Below, piece by piece: positions 1 through 11,016 of a stretch of DNA of 64,000 nucleotides. The notes under the pieces were generated by a model. The model was not told the origin of the DNA and did no database searches. It was given only the letters and a program-made list of their open reading frames with translations. The position numbers and the translations under genes are program-made. The DNA is from Coniochaeta sp. PMI_546 (lineage: Eukaryota > Ascomycota > Sordariomycetes > Coniochaetales > Coniochaetaceae), in contig MU271157.1 of the NCBI GenBank assembly GCA_021432605.1, positions 248,001 to 312,000 of the forward strand, given 5' to 3'. The stretch's first letter is position 1; each line of letters opens with the position of its first letter.

Positions 1-1910
1 GGAGAAAAGACAAGCTGGACACGTCCAAGCCCGGACGCAGATGGGAGCTGTGGTTATATCATTCGGGTACCATCCCCGATCACAGCCCATGCTGCTTGGG
101 AACTAACCCATCGCGTCAATGCTTGCCGTCTTCACCGACACCCGAGCGAGAGAGAGTCGCGATGGAGATTTCCTTGCCAAGGACCACCTGCAGGGAGCTT
201 TCCCTTTCCCTCACTACTGCTGTGGAAATTACAGGGTCACGAGAAATCTCGCAGTGGGCTGCAGTCGATTCTGGTTAGGCACGCTAGAATACCGTGGCGT
301 TACTGGCGTGCGGAAACCGTTGAGGTGGCAGCCGTGTGTCGTTGCTTATGGCTTGGTCGGCGCAACTTGAGGCCGGTGAGTGGTCCGGCGCAGGAACTAC
401 AGGCATCGTCAAAGCTTCTCTTGGGGCTTGCCAAGCCCTCTGGTCCGGGGTATGAGCATTAGCTTCACAGTTGGGTCGTAGCCTAGGGTGTTTAGTTTAT
501 TGCGGCTGGAATCGTGCATTGGATGGTGCGACGGTAACAGCCAAGAACCCTCATGATTGGAGGCCGAGAGCTATATTCGGCATGTTCTGTGCACCGCCTC
601 ATCAAAGAGCCTCCATAGGTCATTTGTCAAATGAGATCTGCATTTTCATGACATGAGCAACCTCCCAGCAGTGCGGTACCTGTGCCCGGCTGGGGTGTAG
701 AGGTTGGCGGTGCTTAGCCGGGCATGATCCTATAGTCATCTGTGTTACTGTAGACTGTACACGTAGACCTAGTGCAACAGTGACGTGAAATGTGCCAGGA
801 TTTATTGCAATTACACGTAGACAGACATATTCTCCCCCGTCACCATCTCCGTACAAACCGAATGGGAACGAAACCCGGATACAAGAGAATCCACGACGAC
901 TATTTGCGAGACAATTGGCGTTTTGAGAAGAAGGAGGGGCGACAAGGTCCTCATGCTCAGTAAGGGCAAGTATTCACGAAATAACATGGCGACTTGCTCC
1001 CATCTTATCACCAATAAGTGCAGCAAAATGGACCGGGATCCTCATCATAACTAAGTACTAATCTTTTTTGTTACTATGATCTTTACGATGCATAACATAT
1101 GATCATCATACTGCAATACCTCCTCCTCATGTTCTTGACACTGTCGGGCTAGAATTATACAATGTTCTCTCACCTACGCTTTTCGGATCTAGTGTTGGTA
1201 AAGACGTCTGAAATACTGATTAGTGAGTGTAGGAACCTCGGATGAACACTATGAATAAGCTTAAAGGCTCCTAGACGCCTCATTGGAAGACACCTTACTC
1301 CATTTGCCGCGCGATATCATCTCGCACCACAATAGTGGCTTGCGACACGGACACAAGACTCGAATCATCCCATCTATTCGTAACTCTTTCCATTTTTCTA
1401 GGTTGCAAGCACTATAGATCATGGGTTCAAGCTATCAGTTGACTAATTACACAGTAAGCAACTCTGTGTGTTTGTATAAACAATGTTTGAGCTCTCCCTA
1501 ATTGCACATCCAGCTATCGAGACGCGAAACGCGAATCACCGGGCTCGGGGCGTAGGCGACTCCTAACTAGAGTCTAGATATAGAGTCTCGAGTCGAGTGG
1601 GAATGTCACTTCATATAAACCTATGCTGCCAGAAAAGAGAAGAAGAAAAAGGGGGGGGCATAATCTAGACCAGCAGGTGCACACACTAGAGCATGGAAGG
1701 GCACTGCACAACTGGACGAGACTTCTCGAACAGCACCGGTGGCTGTCAGGAAGACTCAGTAACGACAAGTGGACAAAATGAGAGCAATATCAGTAGCTTT
1801 ATTTGGATATCAATACAGTTGAAACTTCCCGAAGTGCGGAACGTCCATGTCTTGTCCCGGAGCGCTACTTGGAGAATCTTTCATCTCAGTGAGGGGCGGT
1901 AATATTATTG
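1..1910. other. Stretch without a recognisable gene
   Basis: I looked in all frames and found only short open frames without known motifs, signal peptides or convincing splice pairs. The 1,020-1,500 part is A+T-rich. A G8 run lies near 1,650. Relics too decayed to recognise cannot be excluded. Confidence 0.5.
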
Positions 1911-2670
1911 TTATTTGTCATTAGTCCGTCGTTGCCAGTCCCCCAATTTCGTCCTCGGTTTTGCTAGAATCGCGGTGTGATCCGGATCTTTGGCCAGATC
2001 CTTCACTTCGGCGCGGTCTTCAGCCAGGTCATACAACTCCGCAGGCGGGCGAAAAACAAAATAGTCTTCGAGCTGCCGTCTTCACACATTTTTGGTCTTG
2101 TCTCCGTATTACGCGTATCATCCCACGTCAGCGACCCGCAGATGTCATTGGCGAAGGGGAAATCCAGCGCCAGGCAATGTTTCGGTTGTACTTGTATTGG
2201 CCTGTCCGGACGTACCTTATCGGCCAGTCATCTGTCAACTCGTGGATGGTATGCGAGCGGAAGACGTGGTCCCACTCGAGTAACCTTGCTGTGGGGCCGA
2301 GGATGGTATGGGAGGATCTTTCCGCCCGTTCACTCTCCAGCTCGTTGAAAGCCGGGCCCAGAGTCCATTATAGGGTAGTTGGAAGCACGTCGACGTACGA
2401 TACGAGGCTTGGATTTACAGAGGGGGGTAGATGTGGATGCTTAATAATGAGTGGCAACCGAAACCTCGCGTCGAACAAGGTGGTTTTGGAGTTCGTTAAG
2501 GATGGACCATGATCACTGATGGAGATGACAAGGGTGTTCTTGGCGAGCCCTGATTCTTGTAGCTTCTCCAAGATCCTGCCAGCTCCCTGATCAACACTGC
2601 TGGTAGCCTCGAGGTAGCCTACAAGCTCTTGGCGCCTGCCAGAGCTATAACCCCGAAACTTCGGAATCAA
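1911..2670 (-). pseudogene. Sulfatase relic (heparan N-sulfatase-like C-terminal half)
   Basis: The minus strand encodes the C-terminal half of a sulfatase of the alkaline-phosphatase superfamily. Seen: an ISDHG block (2,500s), which in the family holds metal ligands, then a PTTL block, then a run reading ELYDLAEDRAEVKDLA, which is the typical end of sulfohydrolase-type sulfatases. The frame is interrupted by a TAA at 2368-2370 directly after PTTL, and the frame shifts again at about 2155-2170, after which the last 85 codons read to a stop at 1911-1913. The N-terminal half with the catalytic formylglycine Cys/Ser is not present upstream. Two lesions plus the missing half make this a dead fragment. 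Sulfatases of this type remove sulfate esters or N-sulfates from substrates. Confidence 0.7.
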
Positions 2671-2851
2671 CTAATAGCTTCTTTCGTAAAACAATCGCGA
2701 AAGGCAACCAGTTCCAAGCTTCTTCATAAGCCCGTGTTACACACAGAGTACCTACACGCAGAAAGCCAGCATGCCAATATTATTGCCTCATTCTGTCTCA
2801 CGGTGTCTCACGGCACACTTTGATGTCTAAAAGAACACCATGACTACCTCC

Positions 2852-3820
2852 CTACCAGGGAATTGTCTCTCCCTTCCAGTCCACAAAAGTCCCTGTGTGT
2901 TCGGGGGTCAGCTTCTCAATGATATCGACCATGCCGTTTGAGGACTCCTCGATATCAACGCGGCCCCGAAAGCCGGTGAGTCTGGTTTTGATGAAGCCGG
3001 GCTCGAACGCAAGCGTTGTGATGGGAATGTCGTCGCGCTGGAAGTCGAGGGCCAGTGTCTTCACCTGCTGATTAGGTGCCGCCTTAGCCATGCGGTACCC
3101 AATGAGTTCCCCGTCATGATCAGGAGCTTGTTCGCACAGGTTAGCATCAACCCAGAGCTGATGGTCAAGATTTGGGACTGGCAATCGTACCTCCAATACT
3201 TCCAGACTTGGAAGTGATGTAGATGAGCTTGCCGGTGCCGTCTTTCGTGACAAGTGGCAAGAATTGCTTGGTGACAAGAAAAGGGCCCTGTGCGATGTGT
3301 TAGAGACGAGGGCTATCTTGCTACACTGGTGCTGGGGCACGACCATACCACAACCATGACCTGGAACCTTTCCATCAAATCTTCTTGCTCGTGGAGGTGC
3401 CACTCCAGCGGACGCACTTTGATGCCGCCGCAATTGACCAAAACATCCAGGGTGACTCCCTTTGCGGCAAGCTCATCTGCGGCAGATTTGATGGTCGTTC
3501 CATTCTCATAGTCGATTTGAATGATGTCCGCGTTGGTAGCTTTCAGCTCGAGACTCAGTTAGTCTAGTGGTACGCGATGATGAGAGTAGACGAGTTACAT
3601 CAGCGATGGAAGGGACATTTGATGCCAGCATTTCCGGACGAACGGAGCCGATGGTGTGCCAGTCTCTGGACTGGAAGGTGCGGATGAGTTGAAGACCAAT
3701 GCCCCGGTTGGCCCCTGGGTGTACCGGCGCGTTAGAACATGATTGTTGGAATCATCAAAGACCTGAAGTTTGGCAAAGGGGATTGACTGACCAACGACCA
3801 ATACAGTCTTTCAGACTCAT
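2852..3820 (-). pseudogene. Short-chain dehydrogenase/reductase (C-factor-like), frameshifted
   Basis: An SDR with a Rossmann fold. Seen in order on the minus strand: the nucleotide-binding turn VVGANRGIG, which is completed across an intron (donor GTCAGT, branch CTAAC, acceptor CACCCAG, about 3713-3793), an LDVLVNCGG strand, an LIYITSKSG strand with the usual serine, the catalytic YRMAKAA (Y-x3-K), and an FEPGFIKT block. A second intron (donor after SIAD, acceptor CTCGAG) and a third (GTATGG to CACAG) restore the family order. The reading frame from the natural ATG (3818-3820) is out of step with the TVLVVG strand by one base in an AAAG run, so translation from that ATG fails. Family members reduce carbonyls with NAD(P)H. 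It lies next to the sulfatase relic on the same strand. The substrate cannot be told. Confidence 0.6.
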
Positions 3821-3829
3821 CGTCGCGGC

Positions 3830-4665
3830 CAGCAAGCGTTGCTATGTTGGAATAGATGTTGCTATTCTAGAGTCGCGGTGCAGCTCGCAAAATGATCAGT
3901 TCGGGGGTGTGCCAGGATCTTTCGAACGCAGAGAGAGCGGTTCCTTTGGATTTGAAAGCCTGCCAGAATCAGCGCCGTAGGCAGGAGCTGAGATGGCAGG
4001 AATACAAAGCTGTGACGCTGTCCCTCCTTACCGCCTCGAGGGCGATAGACAACTTGGTATGGATAGAAGCGACTCAGAGCCCATGGCGGCCTCCATCCAC
4101 GAAGGGCACATTACCCAGGTGTCGACTGGCATCAGTGAGCCAACCCCAATATCCAAACTAGCGAGCAAGCACTAATCATGTCGTTGTGTCGCAGGAGAGT
4201 TGCCAACTTTTGACCAGCAGTCGCAGTACGCGTTGTCAATCGATAATCATACCCAGAAACGACGATCTGAGGCTATTGTTGAGGTGGGGCTTCTTTAGGC
4301 TCACTTCCTGGCTGCAAGCCAACCTCCTACCTACCACCAACAATCAAGACCTCATGCCCAACAGCTATTCCACCAGGACTTAACTACCGGTTCTTTCACG
4401 CCTTTGTCAACGCACCTGCCCGGAGAACGCAGCCGCATTCATTATCCACTCAGAGCCTGGTGTCAAACCGACCGCTTGTGTTTATTCACAAATTTCATTC
4501 AAGAACCAGGCCAGCCCCATCTCCCAGTGATGTTGCTGCGACGAGTTTATCCACGTCCAGTGTATCCACGCGTAGTCTGCCTTTACCCAGTCCACCCTCA
4601 ACCACTCCAGCTTCGCCTGGCCCATCTACTCTGTCGTCAAAGGTTATAAGTGTCCACTGTATTCC
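3830..4665. other. No gene resolved; possibly the decayed 5' part of the CorA-like relic
   Basis: Open frames here are short and rich in Ser/Pro. None carries a motif I recognise. Because the CorA-like relic begins at an apparent splice acceptor at about 4669, some of this DNA may be its former 5' exon and intron, but no frame shows that. Confidence 0.3.
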
Positions 4666-4669
4666 CTAG

Positions 4670-5560
4670 GACGTTTCGCAGATCCCCAATTTTCCACTTC
4701 TCAACCCGGTCACAGAGTGCGGACAGCTGCTCTTCGTTCGAGGCTTTGCTACAAACCACTGGGTCAAAGCGCTTGGTGCCTTCTACCAGCTTGTTCCAGA
4801 GTATTCCAGGAGACACCTTGATCCTTTCGACACCCGGCGAGCATCTCGACCTCCCCCATCTCCCGTCCGTGGCGGACAGCATCGGCATCTGCCTGCGAGT
4901 CACGGACATTTTCAAAAGACGACCCGAAGCATCTCTTACAGATAATGACGTCCAGCTCGCGCGTCTGGAGGAGGTCCGCGATGTTAGGTCATACCAGAAA
5001 CACCTTGGTATGACGGGGCTATCTGGCGAGACCGTCGTCAGACGGTTTTCCGTTCTCGACCGCATGACCTTCAGCACCGAGCATGTGATATCCGTCACCA
5101 TAAAGGGCTCGGTTAAGAATGGCTGGACCGGTATGCTATATTCGTTGTTGCCGCACTCCATGATCTACTCTGACTTATAAGACAGCCGTCATCTGGTCAG
5201 ATGTTGGCCATTCATTGAACAATTGCCCCCAAGGGCCATAGTCCGAAAATAGCCTAAGGTTCTCTTGCATCCCGTAACTGTCTACCAGCCCAATGTTGCC
5301 TTCACCCGACACAAAAATGATGCTCAGACTGCCACAGACACAGACCCATGGACGGAAACATGTTTCAATCCGCAAGCCTTGCGCCAGAGATTTACAGCTC
5401 GACGCAGTTGAACCCCGAGGCAATGTGTCTGGACGCCTTCTACGCGTTGTCTGATCTTTTCGTCTTCGTGGCGACATCATAGACGCAGTTCCTCAACTCA
5501 ATAGAGTTCCGCGTGAAGGACGAGACTTACTCAACTCAGGCTGAGTTGGGCTGAGTCGTT
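4670..5560 (+). pseudogene. CorA-like Mg2+ transporter family relic (N-terminal region)
   Basis: The plus strand encodes pieces of the cytoplasmic N-terminal domain of the large fungal CorA-like family. Seen: a GQLLFVRGFATNHWV block at about 4720-4770, and EYSRRHLD, the start of the usual 'EFFRRHLD' motif. The frame then shifts near 4830-4850 into DLPHLPS and later VRRFSVLDRMTFSTEH and NGWTG, which match the family's RRFSVHD...F..E and GWTAVVWLD landmarks. After several stops a further piece, DAFYALSDLFVFVATS-stop-TQFLNSIE, matches the block before the coiled coil. The two C-terminal membrane helices and the GMN selectivity motif are absent. Shift, stops and missing channel part mean no transporter is made. 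Confidence 0.55.
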
Positions 5561-5806
5561 ATCGAGCTATGACTAAGTTGCGCTAGGCTGTGGCTGTGCT
5601 CTCAAGAAGGCTCACTTTTGGTACTACATGTGAAAGGGTGCTTGTAGTCCTAGATAAGTCTATTACTAAGATGGAGAAAAAGAAGAAGAAGCAGCAGGAA
5701 GATTGCTGCAGGAGAGCTGCAGTGGTAGGCACAGTAGATTCTGCAGGAGTAGAGCCCTGCAGGGTTGCAGGGTTGTAGCTGTCTCCCCACTTAGCTTGCT
5801 GCGTCT

Positions 5807-6423
5807 CACGTGCCCGCCTCGTTTTAGACCACCGCCGTCCCACGTGCCTGACCACGTGCCTGACCACGTGCTCCGACCAGGCTCCAGCTTGGTCAACACC
5901 ACAGGCACTAGCGTAGGGAAGTCTAGAGCTTGATGGGAACAACCTAGTCAAGGCAGGAATGCACCAAGGCAGTCTGGCATCCTTTAGCACGACAACGAGC
6001 GACCGGAGCTTCTTACGGGGAACATGATTGGAAAATCGTGCCGTGGGTCGTGCCACGGCCAGTGCTACTGTGCTAAAGTCGTTACCCCACTTCATGTGAT
6101 TGCTGGCAACAGGGATAGGCTGGCATCAAGCGTCTTTCCGAGGCTAGTCCGATGAGGATTTCAGTCACTACACGTGTAAGATTCCCCTATCGAACTTTCA
6201 CCAGTTTGCCTCACGCAATCGTTCTCCTATTTTGACGATCACCATCCAAAGGTTCTTCGTCTGAAGGTTGTCAAAAGCTGGAGAATTGCTGCCGACCTCA
6301 ACCCCCGCATTCAACAGTTGCAGCACTCATTTGCAGCACTTACTTGACGTATTCACCGCTCACGTGTGTCAGGACACTCGGGAAAACGCCACTTTCCCGT
6401 GCCTGTCTTCACGTTCCCACGTG
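5807..6423. promoter_or_regulatory. Cluster of seven CACGTG palindromes upstream of the acyltransferase gene
   Basis: CACGTG occurs at 5807, 5841, 5853, 5865, 6171, 6361 and 6418. The three at 5841-5870 are spaced exactly 12 bp apart in a small tandem repeat. A given hexamer is expected about 0.15 times in this length. CACGTG is the core of bHLH (E-box) sites in fungi. The cluster lies 220-835 bp before the ATG at 6642. Whether it drives that gene is inference. The rest of 5561-6641 holds no gene I can support; a Lys-rich open frame at 5590-5778 has no recognisable domain. Confidence 0.5.
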
Positions 6424-6641
6424 AAAGACTGGGCCGGACTGCCCCTTGGCTGGTGTGGCTTCCCGCTTCTCGGTGACTGGACGCTATACAATTACGAAAC
6501 ACGTCGGCAGTGGGCCGTCCATCGCACCGAACCTCATCTCCCCTGCCATCTAGGCTACTGCTAGTCGCAAGAGGCGATCATAGTACTGAGATCGGTCTCA
6601 TCATACTACAACCAGACTGCCGGCCGTTGTTGTCCTCGACG

Positions 6642-8117
6642 ATGTCGCCGCAGAGCCCTCGTGGCCTAGAACTAGGTCTCCTGGACCGTCCAGATTGGAA
6701 CGGCGACACAATACCGGACTGGGAACCGAAGGACCCGCCGACGTCCGTCCGGTCACTGAAGCACTATCTCCGTCGCTTGCGGTCTTTAGTTTGGTCCAAT
6801 CCCAGCACCGGGCCGCCGGAGAAGCCCCGACGCACGGCTTACCTAGATGGCCTAAGGGGCTTCGCCGCTCTCATTGTCTACTGGCACCACCATGTCCTCT
6901 CGGTCCACGATGTGGCCTTACTGGAGAGAGGCTTCGGGTACGAGAAGAAGTACGCCTTTGCCACATTTCACGGCGTGCGCACCTTCTTCACCGGCGGGCA
7001 CTTCGCCGTGGCCACTTTTTTTGTCATTTCGGGCTACGTGCTGTCGACCAAGCCGCTGTCGCTGATATACAGCAGCGACTTCGTTAAGTTAGGCGACAAC
7101 CTGGCGTCCGCGCTGTTCCGCCGGTGGTTGAGGCTGTACATTCCGCTGGCGGCGACCACGTTTATCTTCATGCTCACGTGGCACGTGTTCGGCGATATGT
7201 GGATCGAGCCTGCAAAGAAGCAGAGCAATCTCCGTGACGAGATCGGGCACTGGTACGCCGAGTTCAAGAACTTCAGCTTCGTCTTCAATACAGGCGGGCT
7301 GCCGTGGTTCTGGTACAACTACCACACCTGGTCCATTCCCACCGAGATGAAGGGGTCCGTTATCGTCTACACGGCTCTTCAGGCCTTCTCGCGACTGAGG
7401 ACCGGATCACGACTTCTCGGCGAGATAGCTTTGATTTTCTACTTCATCTATATCGTCGACGGGTGGTACGGGGCCGTCTTCATGGCTGGCCTACTCCTCG
7501 CCGACCTCGATCTCCTAGCCATCAAAGGAGAGCTGCCGCACTTTCTTGCCCGGTTTGAGCCGTATACAAAGTTCATCTACTACCATATGTTCGCGCTAAG
7601 CATCTACCTAGGCGGCGTCCCCTCGTACTCGCCGGACCTCCAGGAGCTGTACGACACGCGCGGGTGGTACATCCTCTCGTACCTCAAGCCGCAAGCCTCC
7701 TTCGACTACAAATGGTTCTACCTCGCCTGGGCGGCCGTGCTCTTGGTGGCGTCGGTGCCGCGGATATCGTGGCTCAAGCGCTTCTTCGAGACGCGCTTTT
7801 GCCAGTACCTCGGCCGCGTGTCGTACGCGCTATACCTAGTGCACGGGCCGGTGCTCTGGATCGTGGGCGACAGGCTGTACACGGCGACCGGGTGGCACGG
7901 GAAGCTGCAGGAGGAGAACATCCCGTGGTGGGTGGACCGGTTCCAGATGTCTAGGGGCGGTGTGTACGGGCTCGAGTGGTGGTTTCTGGTGCCGCAGGTC
8001 GTGCTGCTGCCGCTGACGTTCTGGCTAGCTGAGATAGCGACGCGGGCTTTTGACGAGCCGGCGGTAAATTTTGCGAATTGGCTTTATCGGAGGGGGTTGC
8101 CTGAAGAGAAGCAGTAG
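6642..8117 (+). CDS. Acyltransferase 3 family integral membrane protein
   Basis: A 491-aa, single-exon member of the acyltransferase-3 family (PF01757 type), multi-spanning membrane enzymes that move acyl groups from an acyl-CoA or membrane donor onto small molecules or glycans. Seen: a hydrophilic N-terminus of about 60 residues, then YLDGLRGFAALIVYWHHH, the family's opening motif with conserved Arg and His, then a GGHFAVATFFVISGYVLS helix (the family's FFVLSGY), an RRWLRLYIPL segment, about ten hydrophobic segments, and near the end YLGRVSYALYLVHGPV, matching the family's 'LGxISYxLYLxH'. I chose the ATG at 6642 because the open frame upstream to 6510 begins only with a non-ATG codon. It is the only intact gene in the first 17 kb. 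The substrate is unknown; fungal relatives are often annotated only as O-acyltransferases or surface-induced proteins. Confidence 0.88.
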   Translation: MSPQSPRGLELGLLDRPDWNGDTIPDWEPKDPPTSVRSLKHYLRRLRSLVWSNPSTGPPEKPRRTAYLDGLRGFAALIVYWHHHVLSVHDVALLERGFGYEKKYAFATFHGVRTFFTGGHFAVATFFVISGYVLSTKPLSLIYSSDFVKLGDNLASALFRRWLRLYIPLAATTFIFMLTWHVFGDMWIEPAKKQSNLRDEIGHWYAEFKNFSFVFNTGGLPWFWYNYHTWSIPTEMKGSVIVYTALQAFSRLRTGSRLLGEIALIFYFIYIVDGWYGAVFMAGLLLADLDLLAIKGELPHFLARFEPYTKFIYYHMFALSIYLGGVPSYSPDLQELYDTRGWYILSYLKPQASFDYKWFYLAWAAVLLVASVPRISWLKRFFETRFCQYLGRVSYALYLVHGPVLWIVGDRLYTATGWHGKLQEENIPWWVDRFQMSRGGVYGLEWWFLVPQVVLLPLTFWLAEIATRAFDEPAVNFANWLYRRGLPEEKQ

Positions 8118-8635
8118 ATTCTTGTGCCAGGAAAAGGTGGTTCTCATGTTAAATTACGTGCTGGCACGCGTATATTGTTGCACGAGTGCGGAAGATTCTG
8201 GCGTATCGACTGTAATAGCGAGCTATCTTTCTTTTTTGAATCATTGTAACAGAAGTTATCTCGGGTTGAGAGGACTGCAACTACTAGCCACAGAAAGCGA
8301 TACATAATCAAGCACCCCAGCCTAAGAAATAATTCAGTATATAGTACATTTGACTCTTATTTCTCAGAGATACGTGGAGGAAACGTTGGGTACATCCGAC
8401 ACTCCCGGATCTTTTTTACGCGTAAATTGTTCGTATATCGTACAGTTATAAGCATAATTAGCTTCTGCTTCTTGTCAGTTCGATCACCCAAGGTGCTTAC
8501 GGCTAGGATGACACTTTGTCCTAAGCTTCTCACGGCCTTCCATGATCTTCCATACTCCCTGATACGCGCAGAAGAGTAGGTATTCCCAATATTTAGCGCC
8601 TAGTCGTCGATAAGCGCTTATACATACTTTATACT
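8118..8635. other. Intergenic, no gene seen
   Basis: The 3' flank of the acyltransferase gene up to the TA target site of the transposon. It is A+T-rich, with only short frames and no motifs. Confidence 0.6.
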
Positions 8636-8637
8636 TA

Positions 8638-8682
8638 ACGTACTTGCATAATGAGTCGCGCAGCATAACGAGTCGCGCACTT
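8638..8682 (+). repeat. Left TIR of the dead Fot1-like element
   Basis: 45 bp, the inverted partner of 10454-10498 with three transitions. It contains the 17-bp unit GCATAAYGAGTCGCGCA twice in direct orientation. Confidence 0.92.
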
Positions 8683-8744
8683 GTCTTAAACATCAATCGC
8701 CTTCCATAAGTCAATCCAACCACAACACCTCAAACTGATCGAAA

Positions 8745-10400
8745 CTACTCCGAGTCACTGTCCTCAGAGGTCTCGCAAACTGCCTGACAAGTTCGTGCAT
8801 TGTGGCCGGGCTTCTTGCAGTTCCTGCAGAGCCGAACGCGTGGCTCATACACCGTTATACAGCCACCACTGCCGGACGTTTCCTCACAATCTTAACTACC
8901 CAGTCCCCGATCGGCTATTAAATCAATCCCCTCTTGTAAACTAAGTGATCCTCTATCCTGCAAACGTCTTCTTTGTGTCCTGCGTCGCTTTGCTTAGCCG
9001 CTCATTTGCCGTACGAAGCTCCTTGGTCTCAACTCGGAGCAACCATATCTCGTGCGCCAATTTCGAGGTACTTTTGGCCTGCAAGTCGATGACATCGAAA
9101 ATGTGAGTTAACGAGCTACCTTGATGGTTTTCAATCTTCCGTTTGAGGGTGCTCGAGCTCTGGCCGGCTTCGTACGCATTAGAGAGAGTTTTGGGGGACT
9201 CAAGATGTGGCTGTTCCGGAACGCGAGTTCGGAGATACTGTAATTGGCTTAGGGTCGAGGCGAGAAACTACCAATTCGGGGTCGAAAGGGACGAAGCCAG
9301 TTGCTCTAAAGCCTGCCTGTATGTTATTTGCCGTAATCGAGGCGTGGAATGCCTCTAAAAACGCGTCGAGAAAGTCCTCCTTTGTGATGTGGATGATGTG
9401 CATCCGCATCATCCGCTCGATTTGCTTGCCGTATGAGGCCTTGAGCGGACTAAAACACACAACATCGAGAGGCTCAAGGAAGTGAGATGAATGAGGAGGC
9501 ATGCAAAGTGGAATGATGTTGTTCGCCTTGCAAAAATCCTCGAAGTCGCCCGAGTGGTGGCTTTCATGGGCCGTCAAGAATAAGCAGTCGATGTACCCCT
9601 CTCGTACGACGCTTGGTAGACTGATCGAAATGTCTCAGCCAGTCAAGACCAATCTCGTTTATAGTCCAGCCATTATCGCTTGCGAGGACTCTCCATTCGG
9701 GCTGGAATCGGCTGTTCTGGTACCAGGGGAGGAGGTGGTTTTTTCCCTTAACGACGAAGCATGGCATCACGACCCAACCATCCGCGCACACAGCCTGGAT
9801 CACTGTAACCCGCTCCCGATTGCCAGGTTGCTTCGTACGAGGTCGACCACGGCGTTCGGAGCTTGTTACGACCTTTACACCCGAAAATATGCCCATCTGG
9901 AACCCAGTCTCATCGAAATTGTAAATGTCCCCCTCTTGGATGGCGTACTTGTCAATCACGTTCCGTACCGGCCGAAACCACGCGCTTACCACGTCGGGAT
10001 CTTCGCATTGTATCCTATGGTAATCGATTCGGCGTCGGAAATGAGTCGTAAGCTCTGGGTGCCGTTTCACGAAGCCGTTCGCCCATCTGGGCCCGACGTG
10101 TGACGCGTGTCGTGCCGTACGGAGACGATCGGCCATTTCTCCAATGTCGGACAGCCGGGGCTGAAACCCACGCGCATTAAGGTCGAGTACCCTCTAAAGA
10201 AGGACTTTTTCTTCCAAGTCGGTCAATTTCCGAAGGTTGGCAGGTAATTCGCGCCGTGCTTGCTTTCCCGCACGTCGATCGCGGAGCGAGCTTTCGAGGA
10301 TCTCGTATAGATTAGCAGCTTTTCGCATAGAAAGTTCAGGGTCTTTTGTAAGAGCCTTGAGCGCAAGGGTTATACGGCTTTCTTTTAGAAGAGATTCCAT
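8745..10400 (-). pseudogene. Fot1/pogo-family transposase, two lesions
   Basis: Reads right to left from ATG 10400. Seen: an N-terminal psq-type helix-turn-helix (LSMRKAANLYEI), a CENP-B-like DNA-binding stretch (GPRWANGFVKRHPEL), the DDE catalytic core with NFDETGF (first Asp), LILDG (second) and EPLDVV (third), the last two separated by 35 residues when the frames are aligned, and a C-terminal zinc knuckle CRNCKKPGHNARTC (C-x2-C-x4-H-x4-C) ending at a stop at 8745-8747. An in-frame TAG follows EEKVLL near 10197, consistent with CAG to TAG, and one extra base after LILDG at about 9565 shifts the frame. All domains are present, so the element was complete when inserted. DDE enzymes of this family cut at TIR ends and reinsert at TA. 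Confidence 0.88.
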
Positions 10401-10453
10401 GTTATGTTGTGGGAGAAATTGATGTTGAAGTTGAAAGATCCGAAAAGTGTAAA

Positions 10454-10498
10454 AAGTGCGCGACTCGTTATGTTGCGCAACTCGTTATGCAAGTACGT
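10454..10498 (-). repeat. Right TIR of the dead Fot1-like element
   Basis: 45 bp, the inverted partner of 8638-8682. The following TA (10499-10500) is the target duplication. Confidence 0.92.
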
Positions 10499-10500
10499 TA

Positions 10501-11016
10501 ATCTAGTTTTCGGTGAATAGCTATTTTATGTTGGAAATCGTCGCGTAGTCGCGGCGACTCCGAAAAGTGTCTTACTCGGTGTCCTATCCCACTCGGTGTA
10601 TATTGACGTTATACCTCTACTTATTATAAAGGCTTACAAGTGTAACCTGACTTACCTCCTAAGTAACGGACTAACTTTAGGTACCGACGTACCTATTGTT
10701 ATACTGGTTCCCTTCAAGAAGGAGCCTCGTAGGTGACTAGACCGCAGGGCCTAGATCCGGGGACAGGCCCCGAATTGTACCCCTTGATATATCGCGTAAA
10801 CCTTCTATAAGGGGGAGCATCCTAAGTGAAACCGAGGATTCGATGGTGACCAAGTTTGGGACCAGAGATGGGACCAATGTGAAAATCTACCAGCTCAGCC
10901 ATGTGATGAGAAAAGGGGCTGATGTGAGCGGATGAAGGCTGATCTAGGGGAAGCCGAAGCTGAGCCGGAGAGAATTGGGCCCCTAAAAGCAGCGAGCACG
11001 CTAACCAAGAAGTTGG
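10501..11016. other. Repeat-like A+T-rich DNA, no gene
   Basis: No coding frame. The string TCCGAAAAGTGT appears both inside the transposon's right end (about 10439) and again outside it (about 10559), and ACTCGGTGT is duplicated nearby. This looks like remains of other repeats but cannot be classified from the sequence alone. Confidence 0.35.

Larger units (their letters stand above)
8638..10498 (-). mobile_element. Dead Fot1/pogo-like DNA transposon with 45-bp TIRs and TA target duplication
   Basis: A 1,861-bp element bounded by near-perfect 45-bp terminal inverted repeats beginning ACGTACTTGCATAA. It is flanked by TA at 8636-8637 and 10499-10500, the target duplication of the Tc1/mariner superfamily. 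The size matches fungal Fot1-class elements. The single internal gene, on the minus strand, is a DD35D transposase with one nonsense and one frameshift lesion, so the copy is not autonomous. The three mismatches between the TIRs are all transitions (C/T or G/A), as expected from age or from repeat-induced point mutation. Confidence 0.92.

Noticed and set aside
4637-5161. 174-codon minus-strand frame opposite the CorA-like relic
   Set aside because: The plus strand shows several ordered family landmarks; the minus frame shows none.
5583-6095. 170-codon minus-strand frame in the CACGTG-rich region
   Set aside because: Low-complexity Phe/Ser/Arg composition opposite a poly-Lys stretch and repeats; no domain.
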